Made by a program: the position numbers and the translations under genes. From positions 62,001 through 126,000 of the forward strand of contig CAYRUD010000013.1 of NCBI GenBank assembly GCA_964427425.1: 64,000 nt of DNA. The letters run 5' to 3'. This stretch comes from CAYRUD01 sp964427425. Its GTDB lineage: Bacteria > Chlamydiota > Chlamydiia > Chlamydiales > FEN-1388. The notes beneath the pieces were generated by a model. That model was not told the DNA's origin and searched no databases. It was given only the letters and a program-made list of their open reading frames with translations. Of the stretch, positions 62,195 to 64,000 are shown piece after piece. The first letter of the stretch is position 1; the number at the start of each line of letters is the position of its first letter.

Positions 62195-62617
62195 GTGAGC
62201 CACGAAGACGCAATCTCCATCACATGTACTGTATGTAACAATCCAGTTCTCTTTAAGCTCCATACATTCGACTCGTCGAGACCTATCGTCACCGAATGCA
62301 CAAGCTGCGGGAAAGCTTATGGCATAGAACCAGGAACTGTTTCTCGCCAGATCGGTCTTTTTGTCGACCTATGCCGTCAAATGAAAAAAAGTGAGGAGAT
62401 CCTAAACTCTGCTTCTATCGCGGTTTCTGTCGGACCTCATGAAGTCAAGGTTCCATTCAAAATTCTGCTTACCAGACTTCGATCAACACTTGATCTCGAT
62501 GTTGGCGGCTCAAAAGTTTCTATCTCATATAGGACCGAGCCTCTTAAAGTCGCTCAATCAATCGAAGCGGCTCAGAAGAAAGAGGAAGGGGAAACCGACT
62601 TTCCTTCTACAATGTAG
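62195..62617 (+). CDS. Hypothetical zinc-ribbon protein
   Basis: This 140-residue protein has a CxxC...CxxC zinc ribbon (CTVC near residue 11, CTSC near 36), then an amphipathic stretch and a beta-rich half ending KVSISYRTEPLK. I know no family for it. The start is GTG 62195; GAAGGAG lies at about 62172-62178, a longish 16-nt spacer, and no ATG is available. It stands between folE and tal with 110-150 nt gaps. A nucleic-acid-binding or protein-docking role is possible; it is not assigned. Confidence 0.7.
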   Translation: MSHEDAISITCTVCNNPVLFKLHTFDSSRPIVTECTSCGKAYGIEPGTVSRQIGLFVDLCRQMKKSEEILNSASIAVSVGPHEVKVPFKILLTRLRSTLDLDVGGSKVSISYRTEPLKVAQSIEAAQKKEEGETDFPSTM

Positions 62618-62770
62618 AAGAAAAGGGAAATAAGCGGAAAAGCTTGACGAAGAAAGACTTCCTTCTTACAACTCTTATAAAAAAAACAGCCATATCCTTT
62701 TTTTTCCGTGGAAGACACCCTTACTGGTATCAAATCCGCGAGCAAGTATTTTCTCCAAACGAGGTGCATT

Positions 62771-63742
62771 GTGAGTCTCAATCAGCTTACTCAATTAAAA
62801 CAGATGACTGTTGTTGTCGCAGACACTGGGGATTTCGAATCGATTAAAACCTATGTGCCTCGCGATGCGACAACAAATCCAACACTTATCCTTCAGGCGG
62901 CTCAAAAGCCCGAGTACCGAAGCCTTATTGAAAAAGCAGTCCGTGAAGCCGAGAAAGGAAATTCACGGGAGGAGAAGAGAATGCTCTTAATTGATCATCT
63001 CTTTGTCAATTTTGGTCTTGAGCTCCTCAAAATTGTTCCCGGTCGAGTATCGACAGAAGTTGATGCGACCCTCTCATTTGACGCAAAAGCAAGCCAAGAG
63101 CGAGCAAAACACATCATCTCCCTATACGAGAAGGCAGGAATTCCAAGAGAACGAGTTCTCATAAAACTTGCCTCCACATGGGAAGGGATCCGAGCAAGCG
63201 AAGTTCTCGAGATGGAAGGGATTCACTGCAACATGACCCTCCTCTTCTCTCTTGTTCAAGCTATCGGCTGCGCGGAAGCTAAAGCCACGCTTATCTCTCC
63301 ATTTGTCGGACGAATCCTCGACTGGTATAAGAAACAAAACCCATCACAAACCTACACTGGTGAAACAGATCCTGGCGTACAATCCGTGCGGACTATCTAC
63401 TCATACTTCAAAAAGTTTGGATATAAAACTGAAGTGATGGGAGCCAGCTTTCGCAATAAGGACGAGATCATCGCCCTCGCAGGATGCGACCTTCTCACTA
63501 TCTCCCCTAAACTCTTAGAAGAGCTTCAAGCATCCCAAGAGCCAGTTTCCTTGAAACTCTCAGAAGAGATGGCAAAGAGCGCATCTATTGAGAAGATCTC
63601 TCTTAATGAATCAACTTTTAGATTCCTTATGAATGAAGATGCTATGGCAACAGAAAAGCTCGCCGAAGGGATTCGAAACTTCGCAGCCGATATGAATAAG
63701 CTCGTCGCCTATATTTCAAAAGAATTTCGAATAGAACTTTAA
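62771..63742 (+). CDS. tal: Transaldolase
   Basis: Transaldolase moves a three-carbon ketol unit in the pentose-phosphate pathway. From GTG 62771 the product has 323 residues, close to the usual 316-330. Family marks: VVVADTGDFESIKTYVPRDATTNPTLI, shown here as TGDFESIK and RDATTNPT; the Schiff-base Lys in VLIKLASTWEGIRA; and SPFVGRILDW. The frame is open 21 codons further upstream to ATG 62708, but GTG 62771 has GAGG about eight bases before it and gives an N-terminus (MSLNQLTQLKQMTVVVADTGD) that begins like chlamydial Tal (MSSQFDQLK...). It ends at a strong hairpin shared with the next gene. Confidence 0.93.
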   Translation: MSLNQLTQLKQMTVVVADTGDFESIKTYVPRDATTNPTLILQAAQKPEYRSLIEKAVREAEKGNSREEKRMLLIDHLFVNFGLELLKIVPGRVSTEVDATLSFDAKASQERAKHIISLYEKAGIPRERVLIKLASTWEGIRASEVLEMEGIHCNMTLLFSLVQAIGCAEAKATLISPFVGRILDWYKKQNPSQTYTGETDPGVQSVRTIYSYFKKFGYKTEVMGASFRNKDEIIALAGCDLLTISPKLLEELQASQEPVSLKLSEEMAKSASIEKISLNESTFRFLMNEDAMATEKLAEGIRNFAADMNKLVAYISKEFRIEL

Positions 63743-63761
63743 GAAATTATTCGCTCAGACC

Positions 63762-63798
63762 GTCTCGGCAAAAGAGGTCATTTTCACTTTGCCGAGAC
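63762..63798. terminator. Bidirectional hairpin between tal and the SDR gene
   Basis: A perfect 11-bp GC-rich stem (GTCTCGGCAAA/TTTGCCGAGAC, 15-nt loop) lies between two convergent stop codons, 19 nt from each. No strong T-run on the plus side. Confidence 0.65.
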
Positions 63799-63816
63799 CG
63801 TATTCAATTCATATCT

Positions 63817-64000
63817 TTAAAGCCCGTGTAGCCTCGCCAAGAGCCTTTTAAAGATCGCTCTCTTAATGATCCCTCCAGGCAAGACACGCAAAAGAAATCG
63901 CTCTACAGCCCATTTCCCAGGATAATAAAGCCCATCTTTTCCTTTGATAATACGCTTGACTATTCGCTCAGCTAGTTTTTCAGCTTCAAAAGATGCTGTC
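63817..64000 (-). CDS. C-terminus of a short-chain dehydrogenase-like protein (truncated)
   Basis: The minus-strand frame entering from the window end gives 60 residues before TAA at 63817-63819. It reads as the C-terminal tail of a short-chain dehydrogenase/reductase (SDR): an AEKLAERIVKRIIKGKDG helix, then YYPGKWAVERFLLRVLPG and a basic, hydrophobic end. The active-site region lies outside the window. This tail is common to bacterial SDR enzymes with a membrane-seeking C-terminus. The assignment is a resemblance only, and the first codon is incomplete. Confidence 0.5.
   Translation of the reverse strand, partial: TASFEAEKLAERIVKRIIKGKDGLYYPGKWAVERFLLRVLPGGIIKRAIFKRLLARLHGL

Noticed and set aside
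62708..62770. Upstream extension of the transaldolase frame (21 codons)
   Set aside because: GTG 62771 has a ribosome site and gives an N-terminus similar to chlamydial transaldolase.
1..64000. CRISPR arrays, prophage, transposons or long direct repeats
   Set aside because: No regularly spaced repeats, integrase-phage gene sets or transposase genes were seen. Both tyrosine recombinases are housekeeping Xer proteins with no flanking mobile-element features.

Overview
The window looks like chromosome from a member of the phylum Chlamydiae outside the classical Chlamydiaceae, that is, an environmental or amoeba-associated chlamydia. This rests on gene content and on neighbourhoods I remember from Chlamydia trachomatis: dnaJ-rpsU-tsaB, ptsH-ptsI, ftsK followed by a YycJ-type hydrolase, cydA-cydB beside ybbR-dacA, glyA-clpP-dapF, xerC beside an ABC-F ATPase, and a CT398-like zinc-ribbon coiled-coil protein. 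Aconitase, which Chlamydiaceae lack, points to a chlamydia with a fuller TCA cycle. I cannot assign a family or genus. No phage, insertion sequence, CRISPR array or type III secretion operon was seen.

Layout. 1-3.6 kb: the tail of a membrane protein, then pgi, a zinc-finger protein and xerD on the minus strand. 3.9-10 kb: trmB, an unknown gene, tRNA-His with a clear promoter, ftsK, a small membrane protein and a YycJ-type hydrolase. 10-14.3 kb (minus): dnaJ, rpsU, tsaB and a dGTPase-like gene. 14.4-22 kb: a TerC-family protein, two paralogous protein kinases, ptsI and ptsH, and an unknown proline-rich protein. 22-29.7 kb: rimO-lysS, a three-domain acyltransferase/ACP/acyl-ligase gene, and mnmA. 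29.9-37.6 kb: cydAB, a glycosyltransferase, ybbR-dacA (c-di-AMP synthesis), folP and a DnaQ-fold exonuclease. 37.9-41.6 kb: aconitase, the RNase P RNA gene and the zinc-ribbon protein. 41.9-53.8 kb: a possible carbohydrate-binding protein, a PfkB-type sugar kinase, a 3169-residue putative ATPase and a SUI1-like protein. 54-64 kb: glyA, clpP, dapF, xerC, an ABC-F ATPase, a SpoU methylase, folE, a zinc-ribbon protein, transaldolase and the end of a dehydrogenase gene.

Most genes are housekeeping: tRNA modification and processing (trmB, tsaB, mnmA, rnpB, SpoU), translation (rpsU, lysS, rimO, ABC-F), chromosome resolution (xerC, xerD, ftsK), central carbon flow (pgi, tal, acn), folate and one-carbon metabolism (folE, folP, glyA), and cell-wall precursor supply (dapF). 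Many transcription units end in convincing hairpins, several of them between convergent genes.

The most unusual items are the giant protein with SF2-helicase-like motifs, and the two kinases. Both kinases have Cys where the beta-3 lysine should be and a Lys in the glycine-rich loop, the arrangement known from eukaryotic WNK kinases. Lesser oddities are an exonuclease with Gly at the expected last catalytic Asp, an RNase P RNA without an evident GGU in the L15 loop, and a paired CBM-like protein and sugar kinase. All identifications come from reading motifs; no database search was run.
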